Part shown: positions 1 to 8,537 of the stretch, in pieces | Position numbering within the stretch: the stretch's first letter is position 1 | How the letters are laid out: each line of letters begins with the position of its first letter | Source: Bacteroidota bacterium | Lineage (GTDB): Bacteria > Bacteroidota > Bacteroidia > Chitinophagales > Chitinophagaceae | Assembly: GCA_013286315.1 (NCBI GenBank) | Contig: JABDFX010000004.1 | Span: 1 to 64,000, forward strand | Direction: 5' to 3' | DNA: 64,000 nucleotides | Program-made: the position numbers and the translations under genes | The notes under the pieces: model-generated | Seen by the model: only the letters and a program-made list of their open reading frames with translations | What the model was told of the DNA's origin: nothing | Database searches by the model: none

Positions 1-323
1 GGTTTTCTCCATCGGATCTTGTGGCAACCGCCCTGGGATCCTGCATGCTGACGATCATGGGACAAAAAGCGCGCGACCATAGAATTGACCTGAAGGGAAC
101 GCGGATCGAAATACAAAAAATAATGAAAGCTGAGCCCCGTAAAATGTCCGGCATCACTTTAACATTTCATTTACCAGACAATCTGCAGTTGAATGAAAAA
201 CAAATCATCATACTTCAGCGGGCAGCAGAAACCTGCCCGGTAATGTTAAGTATTCACCCTGAAATAGAAGTTGAAGTGAATTTTAACTGGCCAACAGCAG
301 CAGAAAAATTTTCTAGCTATTAA
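1..323 (+). CDS. OsmC family peroxiredoxin-like protein (5' truncated)
   Basis: The frame is open to the first base of the window, and the residues before the first in-frame GTG (base 21) read FSPSDL, so the true start lies upstream and only about the last 107 residues are present. The run FSPSDLVATALGSCMLT is the central helix of the OsmC/Ohr fold with the first redox-active cysteine; the second is in the AAETCPVML segment. Family members are cytoplasmic, homodimeric thiol peroxidases acting on organic hydroperoxides. Specificity (OsmC, Ohr or the YhfA-like branch) cannot be decided without the N-terminus. Its stop overlaps the 3' end of the convergent DUF2851 gene by 11 bases. Confidence 0.85.
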   Translation, partial: FSPSDLVATALGSCMLTIMGQKARDHRIDLKGTRIEIQKIMKAEPRKMSGITLTFHLPDNLQLNEKQIIILQRAAETCPVMLSIHPEIEVEVNFNWPTAAEKFSSY

Positions 324-1590
324 GAGGTTTAACCGGCTGTAGTAAATATTTCCCTATTTCGCATTCCAGACATTTTCTCTGATCACAGAATTGCTTTTTT
401 AATTCAGTCAGAGCCTGTGAGCCTGCCGCTTTTTTTACGGTTACGCCTATCCGTTTCCAGCTCTTCATGAGTTCGTTTTGTTCTGCCGGTATTTGTGCCA
501 GCCAACTGACAGCCTTTTTCAAAATTGCCGCATCCGGAATCATTTTTCCGTATGTGTATAACATGGGAATAATGCTATTGATGATGATGTTATCACACAT
601 ATCCCGCCCAAGTATTTTTTCCCTGAATATGGAAGCCTTGTCGAATACGTAGTGAGTATGCCAATAGTCATTTGCCCTGACCATAAGTTTTTTCCTTAAC
701 TGCGAAATGGATTCACATTCCAATATCCATGCAAACAGTGCAGTAGTCTGAAAACAAACTGCCGCAAGCTGGGATAGACGGATACAGGGAAAATTCTCCG
801 GTCTCATCCGAAGTAAATGCACAGGCTCATATATTTTTTTTAAATGATATTTTTTTCTGAGAAATTCATATTCCTTTTTGAGCATTGTTGGATATGGGTC
901 ATGAAAATCATTGGCAAGCAGATTGGCTTGTCCGATGAATAAAGCTTCCAGTTGAATAATATGATGCCGGTGTTTTGCCAACAACGAAAAAGGAATGCTC
1001 CTGGCGATAGATTCAAATGCAGAAGCATTGACAGGGTTTCCGAAATTCCTGGCCATCATCCACCATAATTGTTCTTCCCAGTGATAATGATTCAAACGCA
1101 GGGAATCCAGCATTTGATGCATTTTCCGGTTTAGCCGCATGATCAACAGCTGGGATGCCCAGTTTTCCCATTTACAATAACCGGTTTTGGAAGCTGATAA
1201 TTCACAGGGAATAAAAACAGGCTTTGCCATCCAGCCTGTATAGGTATCCAACATGAGTTTTGGAATCCGGTTGCACAGTTCAAGCTGCGGAATATTTCTT
1301 TTAATCTCCAGCCGGTCCTGCTTCCAAACAACGTGCAGCATGACATTTTGGTAGTTCCCATCTTCTGTATGATTGTGTTTTACCCACCCGGATGAATATA
1401 AATGCAATTCAACACTCCCAATCCAGCACTGACCATTGATGCGAATACGTGCATTGACGAAATCCGGACCCTGATAAGTATTTAATTCACCCGGGTAATC
1501 TATGGTCATCGATTCGCCGGTTGTCAATACCAGTTTTTGCTGATTGAAATATCTGTGTTTCCAAATGAATTGTAATAATTTCTCTGTCAT
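313..1590 (-). CDS. DUF2851 family protein
   Basis: A 425-residue cytoplasmic protein recognised as DUF2851 from its N-terminus (MTEKLLQFIWKHRYFN) and the following IDYPGELNTYQGPDF and GSVELHLYSSGW segments, which are the conserved part of this Bacteroidota family of unknown function. The GSVELH..SS.W...H pattern resembles a small-ligand or nuclease-like core, but that is only a resemblance. The frame extends upstream to 1653, but the ATG at 1588-1590 gives the usual start. The C-terminus carries two CxxC-like cysteines (CDQRKCLECEIGKYLL), which may bind metal. It is convergent with the OsmC gene, overlapping its end. Confidence 0.8.
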   Translation of the reverse strand: MTEKLLQFIWKHRYFNQQKLVLTTGESMTIDYPGELNTYQGPDFVNARIRINGQCWIGSVELHLYSSGWVKHNHTEDGNYQNVMLHVVWKQDRLEIKRNIPQLELCNRIPKLMLDTYTGWMAKPVFIPCELSASKTGYCKWENWASQLLIMRLNRKMHQMLDSLRLNHYHWEEQLWWMMARNFGNPVNASAFESIARSIPFSLLAKHRHHIIQLEALFIGQANLLANDFHDPYPTMLKKEYEFLRKKYHLKKIYEPVHLLRMRPENFPCIRLSQLAAVCFQTTALFAWILECESISQLRKKLMVRANDYWHTHYVFDKASIFREKILGRDMCDNIIINSIIPMLYTYGKMIPDAAILKKAVSWLAQIPAEQNELMKSWKRIGVTVKKAAGSQALTELKKQFCDQRKCLECEIGKYLLQPVKPLNS

Positions 1591-1682
1591 CGGTATCATG
1601 GATTCCACCAAAAATAGATCCCGCCCATATCGGGGAAAAGATGAAAACAACAACTTTTTGGAGGGAAAAAACTGAATAACAA

Positions 1683-1761
1683 GTGTGGAAGACTGGAAGT
1701 CTGGAAGTACTATACTGATAACATTTCAGTTAACACTTCCAGTCTTCCAGTCTTCCAGACT
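1683..1761. repeat. 8-base-period inverted repeat (TGGAAGAC type)
   Basis: The left arm (1683-1708) holds three units TGGAAGAC/TGGAAGTC/TGGAAGTA; the right arm (1733-1761) is its reverse complement with about one mismatch over 24 bases, separated by a loop of about 24 bases. Bases 1732-1761 are identical to 17692-17721, some 16 kb away. It lies just upstream of the DUF2851 start and directly follows the bidirectional terminator behind maf. There is no T-tract after the hairpin itself. Confidence 0.85.
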
Positions 1762-1795
1762 AAATCTTTTTTAAGGCTTTGCCTTAAAAAGATTT
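1762..1795. terminator. bidirectional intrinsic terminator overlapping the maf stop codon
   Basis: Arms AAATCTTTTTTAAGGC (1762-1777) and GCCTTAAAAAGATTT (1781-1795) pair almost perfectly, with one bulged T and a 3-base loop. The A/T-rich outer stem supplies a U-tract on either strand. The TAA stop of maf (1784-1786, minus strand) lies inside the stem, so the last maf codons are part of the hairpin. Confidence 0.75.
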
Positions 1796-2344
1796 AAGTT
1801 CCTGCAGTACGCGACTGACGGGCAGGCCCATGACATTATAAAAATCGCCGTCGATGGAATGGATACCAGTGACGCCAATCCATTCCTGAATTGCATAGGC
1901 ACCGGCCTTATCATAGGGCTGGTAATGATCAACATAATGTTCTATTTCTGCTCGTGAGAGTGAGTGAAAACGAACCCGCGTTGTTTCAGCAAAAAGGATC
2001 TCTTTTTTTGCATTTGTAAGTGCAACCCCGGTGATCACTTCATGTACTTTGCCCGATAATAGCAAAAGCATTCGAATGGCATCGGATCTGTCCAGGGGTT
2101 TTCCAAGCATTTGCTGATCTAACACTACAATGGTGTCTGCCGCCAATATGATTCTTTCAGGTGTAATTTTCTTTCGAACGATGGCAGCTTTCTGATTCGC
2201 AAGGAACACAGGAATCTCTGAAACGGGTAACCTGTCGGGAACCATTTCGTCAGCATCACTGGGTATGATATCGAAAGGAATTTCTGCCCATTCCAGTAAT
2301 TGTTTTCTTCGGGGAGAAGCCGAAGCGAGGATTATCCGATCCAT
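1784..2344 (-). CDS. maf: Maf family nucleoside triphosphate pyrophosphatase
   Basis: A 186-residue cytoplasmic house-cleaning enzyme that hydrolyses non-canonical or modified nucleoside triphosphates (dTTP/UTP/m5UTP-type substrates in characterised Maf/YhdE proteins) to monophosphate and pyrophosphate. Diagnostic motifs are visible: SASPRR at residues 8-13, the catalytic AADTIV at 68-73, and GKP at 81-83. Length is normal. Its ATG lies inside the upstream UbiA gene (13-base overlap), so it is probably translationally coupled as the last gene of a leftward operon. Its stop codon sits inside a terminator hairpin. A Maf next to UbiA and a KdsC-like phosphatase is a common arrangement in this phylum. 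Confidence 0.93.
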   Translation of the reverse strand: MDRIILASASPRRKQLLEWAEIPFDIIPSDADEMVPDRLPVSEIPVFLANQKAAIVRKKITPERIILAADTIVVLDQQMLGKPLDRSDAIRMLLLLSGKVHEVITGVALTNAKKEILFAETTRVRFHSLSRAEIEHYVDHYQPYDKAGAYAIQEWIGVTGIHSIDGDFYNVMGLPVSRVLQELKSF

Positions 2345-3297
2345 GACGTATACAATTTTAGAAATATCATGGATAGAATACCCATCAGCATAATGGCTTT
2401 AACGATCTGGCTGAGCTGATGAAACTGAGCGGGCTGATCCGCCCTGGATAATTTTTTCAGTACGCGCAGTATAGGATAAATGACTCCGAAACAGGTATAG
2501 ATGATCGTAAGCCACCATCTGTATTGTAATACATAAAACTGTATAAAGATCAGCGCGGCAACCAGTACGGTCAGCCAGCAAACGCAGAAGAATTTTGCCG
2601 CATTCAGTCCCCAAACCAATGGCATCGTCCGGCATTCATAACGTGCATCTCCTTCCATATCTTCCATATCCTTGATCACTTCCCGAACGAGCGATATGAT
2701 AAATGCAAACGATGCATAAACAACGGTAAATTTATAAATCCTGGAAAGAGCGCCATGGAATTCAGGATCCACAAAACGATGCAGCCGGAATTCTGCCAGG
2801 TATAAAACGCCGATCACCCAGGCTGTAAGAAGTGAAATCAAAATATTCCCGATCAGCAATTTTTTTTTGAACGTGGTACTATAAGACCAAAGCAACAACA
2901 CGCAACATAAGTTAGAGGGGCCTATAAAAATATTCCGGAGTTTCCAGGAGAGATAGAACCCGATGCCAATACCAATACCTGATAAAATCCAATGCCAGAT
3001 AATGGCCCATCTCCTTTTAATAATTTTTTCCACCACAACCCGTTCGGGTTTATTCACACGATCTATATTGAGATCAAAATAATCATTGATGATATATCCG
3101 GCGGCCGCTATCAAAACGGACGAAAGACTAAGTAAGATAAATTCATTTATTTTAAGAATATTTTCATGTTCAGGATGACCCTGGTAAAAACTCGGTATGA
3201 CTATACAGAAATAGAAAAGGGACTGAGTAAGTGAAATAAAGAGCAGGTTCGGCCACCGGACCAATCGGAAAAAAGCCGGAACTGCTTTTGATTTCAT
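2332..3297 (-). CDS. UbiA family prenyltransferase
   Basis: An integral membrane prenyltransferase with about eight hydrophobic segments. The first Asp-rich prenyl-diphosphate/Mg site is NDYFDLNIDRVNKP (about residues 71-84 from the ATG at 3297), and the second is REVIKDMEDMEGDA in the middle of the protein. The sequence is of the type annotated as geranylgeranylglycerol-phosphate geranylgeranyltransferase in Bacteroidota, but acceptor and prenyl chain cannot be read from sequence; a menaquinone or heme role is also possible. A TTG at 3315 would overlap the upstream stop and add six residues; I prefer the ATG at 3295-3297. The gene overlaps maf downstream. Confidence 0.85.
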   Translation of the reverse strand: MKSKAVPAFFRLVRWPNLLFISLTQSLFYFCIVIPSFYQGHPEHENILKINEFILLSLSSVLIAAAGYIINDYFDLNIDRVNKPERVVVEKIIKRRWAIIWHWILSGIGIGIGFYLSWKLRNIFIGPSNLCCVLLLWSYSTTFKKKLLIGNILISLLTAWVIGVLYLAEFRLHRFVDPEFHGALSRIYKFTVVYASFAFIISLVREVIKDMEDMEGDARYECRTMPLVWGLNAAKFFCVCWLTVLVAALIFIQFYVLQYRWWLTIIYTCFGVIYPILRVLKKLSRADQPAQFHQLSQIVKAIMLMGILSMIFLKLYTSWIG

Positions 3298-3311
3298 AAA
3301 TAATTTTATGC

Positions 3312-3833
3312 TCAACGGGAAGGTACAAAGGATTCAAGATCCCATTGTCCGTGTAAACGAAGCAATTTTTCTATGACATCGCGCACGCAGCCTTTTCCGC
3401 CATGATGCGCTGAAATATACCGCGCAGTTTCAAGAATTTCCGGAGCGGCGTCAGCAGGCGCACAGGGCATGGCTGCTTTTTGCATTGTTTTCAGATCCGG
3501 TATGTCATCTCCCATATACAAAGTTTCCGACCAGCTGACATGATTTTCATTCAGGTATTCTTCCAGTATTTCTGCCTTGTCTCCCACATTTAAAAAAATA
3601 TTTTTTATACCCAGTTTTTCCAATCGAATGGCGGCACCCAAACCATTTCCACCCGAAATCACAGCGACATTGTATTTTTTCTTTACGGCCAGTTGTAATG
3701 CATAACCATCCCGGACGCTCATTTGGCGAACCTGTTCGCCGGTTTCAAAAACCATAATGGATCCATCCGTTAATACGCCGTCAATATCAAATATCAGCGT
3801 GGTAATGGGTTTGAAAGAATCAAGGAGGTTCAT
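3312..3833 (-). CDS. KdsC-like HAD-IIIA phosphatase
   Basis: A 173-residue single-domain HAD phosphatase of the 3-deoxy-D-manno-octulosonate 8-phosphate phosphatase (KdsC/YrbI) type, which dephosphorylates KDO-8-P for LPS core synthesis as a soluble tetramer. Motif I FDIDGVLTDG (residues 15-24) has the nucleophile Asp and the TDG signature; VISGG is motif II; GDDIPDL near residue 110 is motif IV. It lacks the inserted cap domain, as KdsC does. No kdsA/kdsD genes are adjacent, so the substrate is inferred. It is followed by UbiA at close spacing and preceded by a Bacteroidota-type promoter box. Confidence 0.85.
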   Translation of the reverse strand: MNLLDSFKPITTLIFDIDGVLTDGSIMVFETGEQVRQMSVRDGYALQLAVKKKYNVAVISGGNGLGAAIRLEKLGIKNIFLNVGDKAEILEEYLNENHVSWSETLYMGDDIPDLKTMQKAAMPCAPADAAPEILETARYISAHHGGKGCVRDVIEKLLRLHGQWDLESFVPSR

Positions 3834-3847
3834 GTTGTGTTTTGCGG

Positions 3848-3855
3848 CAAAACTA
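3848..3855 (-). promoter_or_regulatory. TAGTTTTG -7 promoter box for the KdsC-like gene
   Basis: On the minus strand TAGTTTTGC matches the Bacteroidota -7 consensus TAnnTTTG and ends 15 bases before the ATG at 3833. No convincing -33 TTG is present, because the heptamer array lies there. It suggests that transcription restarts downstream of the array. Confidence 0.45.
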
Positions 3856-3863
3856 CGAATTAA

Positions 3864-3919
3864 GCTGAACGCGTAACGCGTAACGCCTAACGCGTAACGC
3901 CTAACGCGTAACGCTTAAA
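3864..3919. repeat. heptamer array, 8 units of GCNTAAC type
   Basis: Eight consecutive 7-base units in exact register: GCTGAAC, GCGTAAC, GCGTAAC, GCCTAAC, GCGTAAC, GCCTAAC, GCGTAAC, GCTTAAA. The distal units run into the DUF2520 reading frame and supply its last five codons and its TAG stop (3901-3903). TAA recurs every 7 bases, so all three forward frames are closed. Confidence 0.95.
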
Positions 3920-4674
3920 GCAGATTTCTGAATTTCTGATGTGAATAAATCATAAAAATTCAAAATATCCGGATATTCTTTTAACAAGTCCCGGTGTTTT
4001 TGAATAGTAACGGTATCATATCTGATGGCAGGACCGGTTTGCACTTTTTGAGGGGTCGTATTTCGTAACCGAATCGCAGTCTCTTCAATCAGGGGTTGCA
4101 GAACCGCGAAAGAGATATTTTCTTTTTCACAAAAAGAAGCCGCCAGACCGTACAAATGGTTGGTAAAATTATTTACCATGGTTGCGGCGAGATGATATTT
4201 TAAACGTGACTCATCATCTGCTTCGGTGACACTGGCGGCAATACTGAAAGCAAATTCCTTTAATTGTCGGGTAGTATTGACATTATTCCCTTCCAGCAGT
4301 ATCGACAATGCCGGTAATATTTCAATTTCTTTTCGCAGGCTTTGTAAAGGATACAAAACTCCGAAAGATTTATTTGATCCCCGGACTTCATTGATAGAGA
4401 GGGCACCGGCAGTATGCACAAGAATGGACCTGACTTCGCCAATCTCCCTTACGAGATAACTTACCGCGTCATCCCGCAAGGCGATGATCATCAGGTCAGC
4501 TTTTCTTTCAATGGAAGAAATATAAGAGGTGGAAGTTGTTCCCAGTCTCGTCGCCAGCACATTGGCGTGATCTGCGTTACGGCTATAGACCTGAACAATC
4601 CGGTGACCGGCCGCCAATGATTTCCGGCCAAGCACGGTGGCGACATTTCCGGATCCAATGAGTACTATATTCAT
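3901..4674 (-). CDS. DUF2520 Rossmann-like protein (F420/NADP oxidoreductase-like)
   Basis: A 257-residue protein with an N-terminal dinucleotide-binding fold (IGSGNVATVLGRKSL, residues 6-20) and a C-terminal helical DUF2520 domain, as in pyrroline-5-carboxylate-reductase-like and 6-phosphogluconate-dehydrogenase-like proteins. Function is unknown; it is probably a cytoplasmic NAD(P)-dependent reductase. The C-terminal residues LSVTR and the TAG stop are encoded by the adjacent heptamer array, so the tail is lineage-specific extension rather than conserved domain. It is upstream of and codirectional with the KdsC-like gene, with the array between them. Confidence 0.8.
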   Translation of the reverse strand: MNIVLIGSGNVATVLGRKSLAAGHRIVQVYSRNADHANVLATRLGTTSTSYISSIERKADLMIIALRDDAVSYLVREIGEVRSILVHTAGALSINEVRGSNKSFGVLYPLQSLRKEIEILPALSILLEGNNVNTTRQLKEFAFSIAASVTEADDESRLKYHLAATMVNNFTNHLYGLAASFCEKENISFAVLQPLIEETAIRLRNTTPQKVQTGPAIRYDTVTIQKHRDLLKEYPDILNFYDLFTSEIQKSALSVTR

Positions 4675-4707
4675 GGGTAATTGTGCCGGAGGCCTATAAA
4701 AAATTGA

Positions 4708-5286
4708 CTAAGATTTCTTTTTCTGTGATTTGGGCGCCCAGATCGCGAGCATCCGTTTGCCCTCCATCTTTGGCATGCCCTCCAGAACACCCACTTCATT
4801 CAAACGTTCCGCAAATTTAAGCAGGAGCAATTCTCCTCTTTCACGAAACTGAATTGCGCGTCCTTTGAATTGCACGTAAGCTTTTACCTTGTCACCGTCT
4901 TTCAAAAATTTCTCTGCATGTTTTGCTTTGAAATCGAAATCGTGATCATCCGTATTGGGAGTGAAGCGTATTTCTTTAACTTCTGAAGCCTTACTCTTGG
5001 CCTTCATTTCTTTTTCCTTCCGTTTCTTTTCGTATAGGAATTTATTATAATCGATGATTTTGCATACGGGAGGATCAGCATTCGGAGAAATTTCTACCAG
5101 ATCCAGCGCCTGATCCTGCGCCATTTTAAGAGCCTCTGTTACCGGATAAACTCCGACTGTTACATTTTCACCAACCAGACGCACATTCGGTACGCGAATC
5201 ATATTGTTGGTACGGTGTTCCTGTTGTTGTTCTTTTCTGAATCTGGGATTAAAATTACCTCTGGGAGGTCTCGGTGGAAATGCCAT
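4708..5286 (-). CDS. infC: translation initiation factor IF-3
   Basis: A 192-residue IF-3 that binds the 30S subunit, prevents premature 50S joining and checks initiator tRNA/start codon pairing. The N-domain signature (IRVPNVRLVGENVTVGVYP) and the DPPVCKIIDYNKFLYEK linker region are clear, followed by the C-domain (VKEIRFTPNTDDHDFDFK). A basic, Gln/Arg-rich N-terminal extension of about 28 residues precedes the core. Translation starts at an ATG, unlike the AUU start that autoregulates infC in enterics. It lies 46 bases downstream of thrS, forming the usual thrS-infC unit, but rpmI-rplT do not follow within this window. Confidence 0.96.
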   Translation of the reverse strand: MAFPPRPPRGNFNPRFRKEQQQEHRTNNMIRVPNVRLVGENVTVGVYPVTEALKMAQDQALDLVEISPNADPPVCKIIDYNKFLYEKKRKEKEMKAKSKASEVKEIRFTPNTDDHDFDFKAKHAEKFLKDGDKVKAYVQFKGRAIQFRERGELLLLKFAERLNEVGVLEGMPKMEGKRMLAIWAPKSQKKKS

Positions 5287-5332
5287 TTATTGTTTTTAGT
5301 TGAACGAAAGTCAAGATCCGCTTTAATTTTTT

Positions 5333-7261
5333 TTAGGATCTTAGTTTTATTTCTGATTTAATGTCTCTGACAAAAGTTTCTACGTCCTGTACACCGATAT
5401 CACCCTTTCCCTGCCTCCTTACGGATACCTGATGATCGTTCATCTCTTTTTCTCCGATGATCAGCATAAAAGGTACCCTGGCCAGTTCAGTGTCCCGGAT
5501 TTTCCTACCAATCTTCTCACTCCGGTCATCGATGGATGCACGAATATCCGCATTTTTAAGCGATTCCAGAACAGATTGTGCATATCCCACATACTTATCG
5601 CTGATGGGCAGCAATTTAACCTGCAGGGGTGCCAGCCACAAAGGGAATTTACCTGCATAATGTTCCAGTAAAAAACCTATGAACCTTTCGTGGGTGCCCA
5701 GGGGCGCCCGGTGAATAATCAGGGGCGTGTCGTGGCCGTTTTCACTATTTGTAAATTCCAGTTTAAACCTGCGGCCCTGTGCAAAATCCACCTGGTTGGT
5801 GGCAAGGGTGAACTCCCTGCCGATCGCGCTCCATATTTGCACATCAATCTTCGGTCCATAAAAGGCAGCCTCGTCCAAAACCTCGACAAAAGGGGTATTT
5901 GTATCCTTCAATACTTTTCGGACCATTGCCTCGGTTTCCAGCCAGAGTTCCGGTTCATTAACATATTTCACACCCAATTTTGACGGATCATGCAGGCTCA
6001 GGCGCATCACATATTTATCTATTCCGAATATCCTGAAGTATTTCAGGTACATTTCGTTTACTGCCCGGAATTCCTTGGCAAAGTCTTCTTTGCTGCAATA
6101 AATATGAGCATCGTTCATATGCAGGCACCTCACTCTCATCAGCCCGAAAAGTTCACCGCTCTGTTCGAAGCGATAACAAGTCCCGTATTCCGCTAGTCTC
6201 AGGGGGAGATCCTTATAACTTCTGGGCTCAGCCGCAAAAATTTTATGGTGATGCGGGCAATTCATAGCCTTCAGATAATATTTGGTTCCGTCCAATTCCA
6301 TGGGCGGATACATGCTTTCCTGGTAGTACGGTAAATGACCACTTGTCAAATACAGACTTTCCTTGGCGATATGAGGGGTAACTACTCTTTGATAACCGGC
6401 TGCCTGTTCGGTTTCCTTGGCAAGCTTTTCCAATTCCTCAATGATGATGGTTCCATTCGGCATCCAAAGGATCAGGCCCTGTCCGACTTCATCGTCCATG
6501 GTATAAATACCCATTTCCTTGCCCAGCTTGCGGTGATCACGTTTTTTTGCTTCTTCCAGCATCAGGAGGTACTCATCCAGTTCTTTTTTTGAAGGGAAAC
6601 TCACCCCATATATGCGGGTCAGCTGTTTATTTTTTTCATTCCCCTTCCAATAGGCCCCGGCGATATTGGTTAGCTTCAAAGCTTTGATGATCCCGGTATC
6701 CGGTATATGCGGACCCCGGCACAGATCAGTAAAACCGCCCTGCGTATAAAAAGTGATCTCACCGTCTTTTAGATTTTGCAATAAATCCAATTTATATTCA
6801 TCTCCTTTTTCCTGAAAAAAATGAATGGCTTCTGCCTTCGGAACTTCTTTCCGGATATATTTATTTTGCCTGGCAGCCAGCTCGGTCATTTTAGCTTCCA
6901 GGTTCCGCAGGTCCTCTTCAGAAATCTGGCGGCCACCCAGGTCCATATCATAGTAAAATCCATTTTCAATTGCCGGACCGACCCAGAATTTGACCCCAGG
7001 AAAAATGGATTCAACGGCCTCTGCCATCAGGTGGGCGGTAGAATGCCAGAAAGTGGATTTGCCACCCGCGTCGTTCCAGGTGAGCAGATTAACGGAAGCA
7101 TCGTTCCGGATGGGTCGTGTGGCATCCCATATCTCTCCGTTAACATTTGCGGCAATTACTTTTCTTGCAAGTCCTTCACTGATTGATTTCGCAATTTCCA
7201 TGGAATTGGTTCCTTCCGGATATTCCCTCACTGCGCCATCAGGTAATGTAATTTTAATCAT
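5333..7261 (-). CDS. thrS: threonine--tRNA ligase
   Basis: A 642-residue class II aminoacyl-tRNA synthetase of full length. In order: TGS domain (about 1-62, starting MIKITLPDGAVREYPEGT), editing/SAD domain with the HSTAHLMAE zinc/editing motif near residue 73, the catalytic core with the zinc cysteine in MNCPHHH near residue 334 and motif 2 RLAEYGTCYRFEQSG, and the C-terminal anticodon-binding domain. It charges tRNA-Thr in the cytoplasm. It is transcribed from a TAATTTTG box immediately upstream and is followed by infC. I see no T-box or operator-like thrS leader; the 5' leader is only about 20 bases. Confidence 0.98.
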   Translation of the reverse strand: MIKITLPDGAVREYPEGTNSMEIAKSISEGLARKVIAANVNGEIWDATRPIRNDASVNLLTWNDAGGKSTFWHSTAHLMAEAVESIFPGVKFWVGPAIENGFYYDMDLGGRQISEEDLRNLEAKMTELAARQNKYIRKEVPKAEAIHFFQEKGDEYKLDLLQNLKDGEITFYTQGGFTDLCRGPHIPDTGIIKALKLTNIAGAYWKGNEKNKQLTRIYGVSFPSKKELDEYLLMLEEAKKRDHRKLGKEMGIYTMDDEVGQGLILWMPNGTIIIEELEKLAKETEQAAGYQRVVTPHIAKESLYLTSGHLPYYQESMYPPMELDGTKYYLKAMNCPHHHKIFAAEPRSYKDLPLRLAEYGTCYRFEQSGELFGLMRVRCLHMNDAHIYCSKEDFAKEFRAVNEMYLKYFRIFGIDKYVMRLSLHDPSKLGVKYVNEPELWLETEAMVRKVLKDTNTPFVEVLDEAAFYGPKIDVQIWSAIGREFTLATNQVDFAQGRRFKLEFTNSENGHDTPLIIHRAPLGTHERFIGFLLEHYAGKFPLWLAPLQVKLLPISDKYVGYAQSVLESLKNADIRASIDDRSEKIGRKIRDTELARVPFMLIIGEKEMNDHQVSVRRQGKGDIGVQDVETFVRDIKSEIKLRS

Positions 7262-7286
7262 GCCGGATATTTTCCTTTAAGGGTTG

Positions 7287-7294
7287 CAAAATTA
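7287..7294 (-). promoter_or_regulatory. TAATTTTG -7 promoter box for thrS-infC
   Basis: The minus strand reads TAATTTTGC, a full match to TAnnTTTG, ending 26 bases before the thrS ATG. The identical nonamer precedes glnS and the ABC-F gene, which supports its being a real promoter element. The -33 element is not clear. Confidence 0.55.
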
Positions 7295-7361
7295 ACAAAC
7301 TCTTGCCAGATTTAGCTTTCTCTAATTTCTACGGAAAATAATTTTATCTAATTTGCCATAG

Positions 7362-8537
7362 ATGAAAAACTGTATCCGTTTTGTTTACTGCCTGACCCTT
7401 TTGAATGGCGCATTTATGAGCACCATGCACGCCCAGGATCTGACTGGTATATGGCGTGGACATTTTCGTTCTAACGATGGAGTTGATCGCCTCGTGGAGA
7501 GTTATGACGGCAGATATAAGATTTATGATGACAGATATAAAATGGAAGTGCAGATTGCACAGACACGCAATCATTTTGAAGCAGTCACTTATTCATATAA
7601 GAATACTGAATTTTACGGTAAGGCAACGGCAAGCGGTTCCCTGAATAAAGACACCAAAAAAGTGCTATTGAAAGAAGGAAAATTGCTGGAAGTGCGATAC
7701 GCCAATGGCTTCGTATGCATCATGACCTGTTTCATGCAATATTCCAAACTGGGAAATGATGAGTATCTGCAGGGTACCTATTATAGTACCAGTGTAAATG
7801 ACTCTTTATCCGGATGCGGTAAGGGAAGTATTTTTCTTCACCGTGTGGTTGAATCGGATTTTCACAAAGAACCGTTTTTGGAGAAAAAAGAAAAAGAATT
7901 GCTGGCACATAAGAAAGAAAATCCGCCCGCTCCATTGGCAGTAGTGAAACCACCTGCCCCCGTTAAAAAATCTGTGACCATTCATCCCGTGCCGGCTAAT
8001 CCAACGGCTAAAACTTCAGCACCTAAAGTACCGGCTAAAAAGAAAGTAGCTTCGTCCGCTGATTCACAATCCGTTGCCGTTCAAAAAAATTCCACAGTAG
8101 TACAGCCTGTACATATTCAGCATATGAGGGATTCTTCCCTGAAAATTTCACAACCAACCGTCGTTGTTCCGGTACCTGCCATACTTAAAAGCAGAACAAA
8201 TGAATTGTTGAAAACGCTTACCGTAAATCATAATACGATCGAGCTACGCATTTATGATGACGGAGCCATTGATAATGATACGGTTTCAGTATATTATGAT
8301 AATAAATTGCTGATATCAAATGCAAGGATCTCTGATGTGCCTGTTATAGCAAAAATAACGGTCGAACCTTCTGATCATCCCCATCAACTGGTGATGGTCG
8401 CAGAAAACCTGGGTGATATTCCACCCAATACTTCTCTGCTCGTTGTAGTGGATGGTGAAAAGAGATACGAGGAAAGGATAATCTCCACCGAACAAAAAAA
8501 CGTGGTCATTAACTTCCAATATAAGAAACTCGAGTAG
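7362..8537 (+). CDS. secreted protein of unknown function with Pro/Ala/Lys linker
   Basis: I do not recognise the family. The 391-residue product has a signal peptide (cleavage likely after MHAQ, residue 25). An N-terminal domain of about 150 residues begins DLTGIWRGHF and reads like a small beta-sandwich or lipocalin-like module. A low-complexity linker (about 190-270) rich in Pro, Ala, Lys and Val includes PPAPVKKS. A compact C-terminal domain of about 100 residues contains LRIYDDGAIDNDTVSVYYD and a VVVDGEKRYEERI tail, similar in style to small Bacteroidota extracellular beta domains. It is monocistronic, divergent from thrS and convergent with the M28 peptidase. Periplasmic or surface location is inferred. 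Confidence 0.75.
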   Translation: MKNCIRFVYCLTLLNGAFMSTMHAQDLTGIWRGHFRSNDGVDRLVESYDGRYKIYDDRYKMEVQIAQTRNHFEAVTYSYKNTEFYGKATASGSLNKDTKKVLLKEGKLLEVRYANGFVCIMTCFMQYSKLGNDEYLQGTYYSTSVNDSLSGCGKGSIFLHRVVESDFHKEPFLEKKEKELLAHKKENPPAPLAVVKPPAPVKKSVTIHPVPANPTAKTSAPKVPAKKKVASSADSQSVAVQKNSTVVQPVHIQHMRDSSLKISQPTVVVPVPAILKSRTNELLKTLTVNHNTIELRIYDDGAIDNDTVSVYYDNKLLISNARISDVPVIAKITVEPSDHPHQLVMVAENLGDIPPNTSLLVVVDGEKRYEERIISTEQKNVVINFQYKKLE

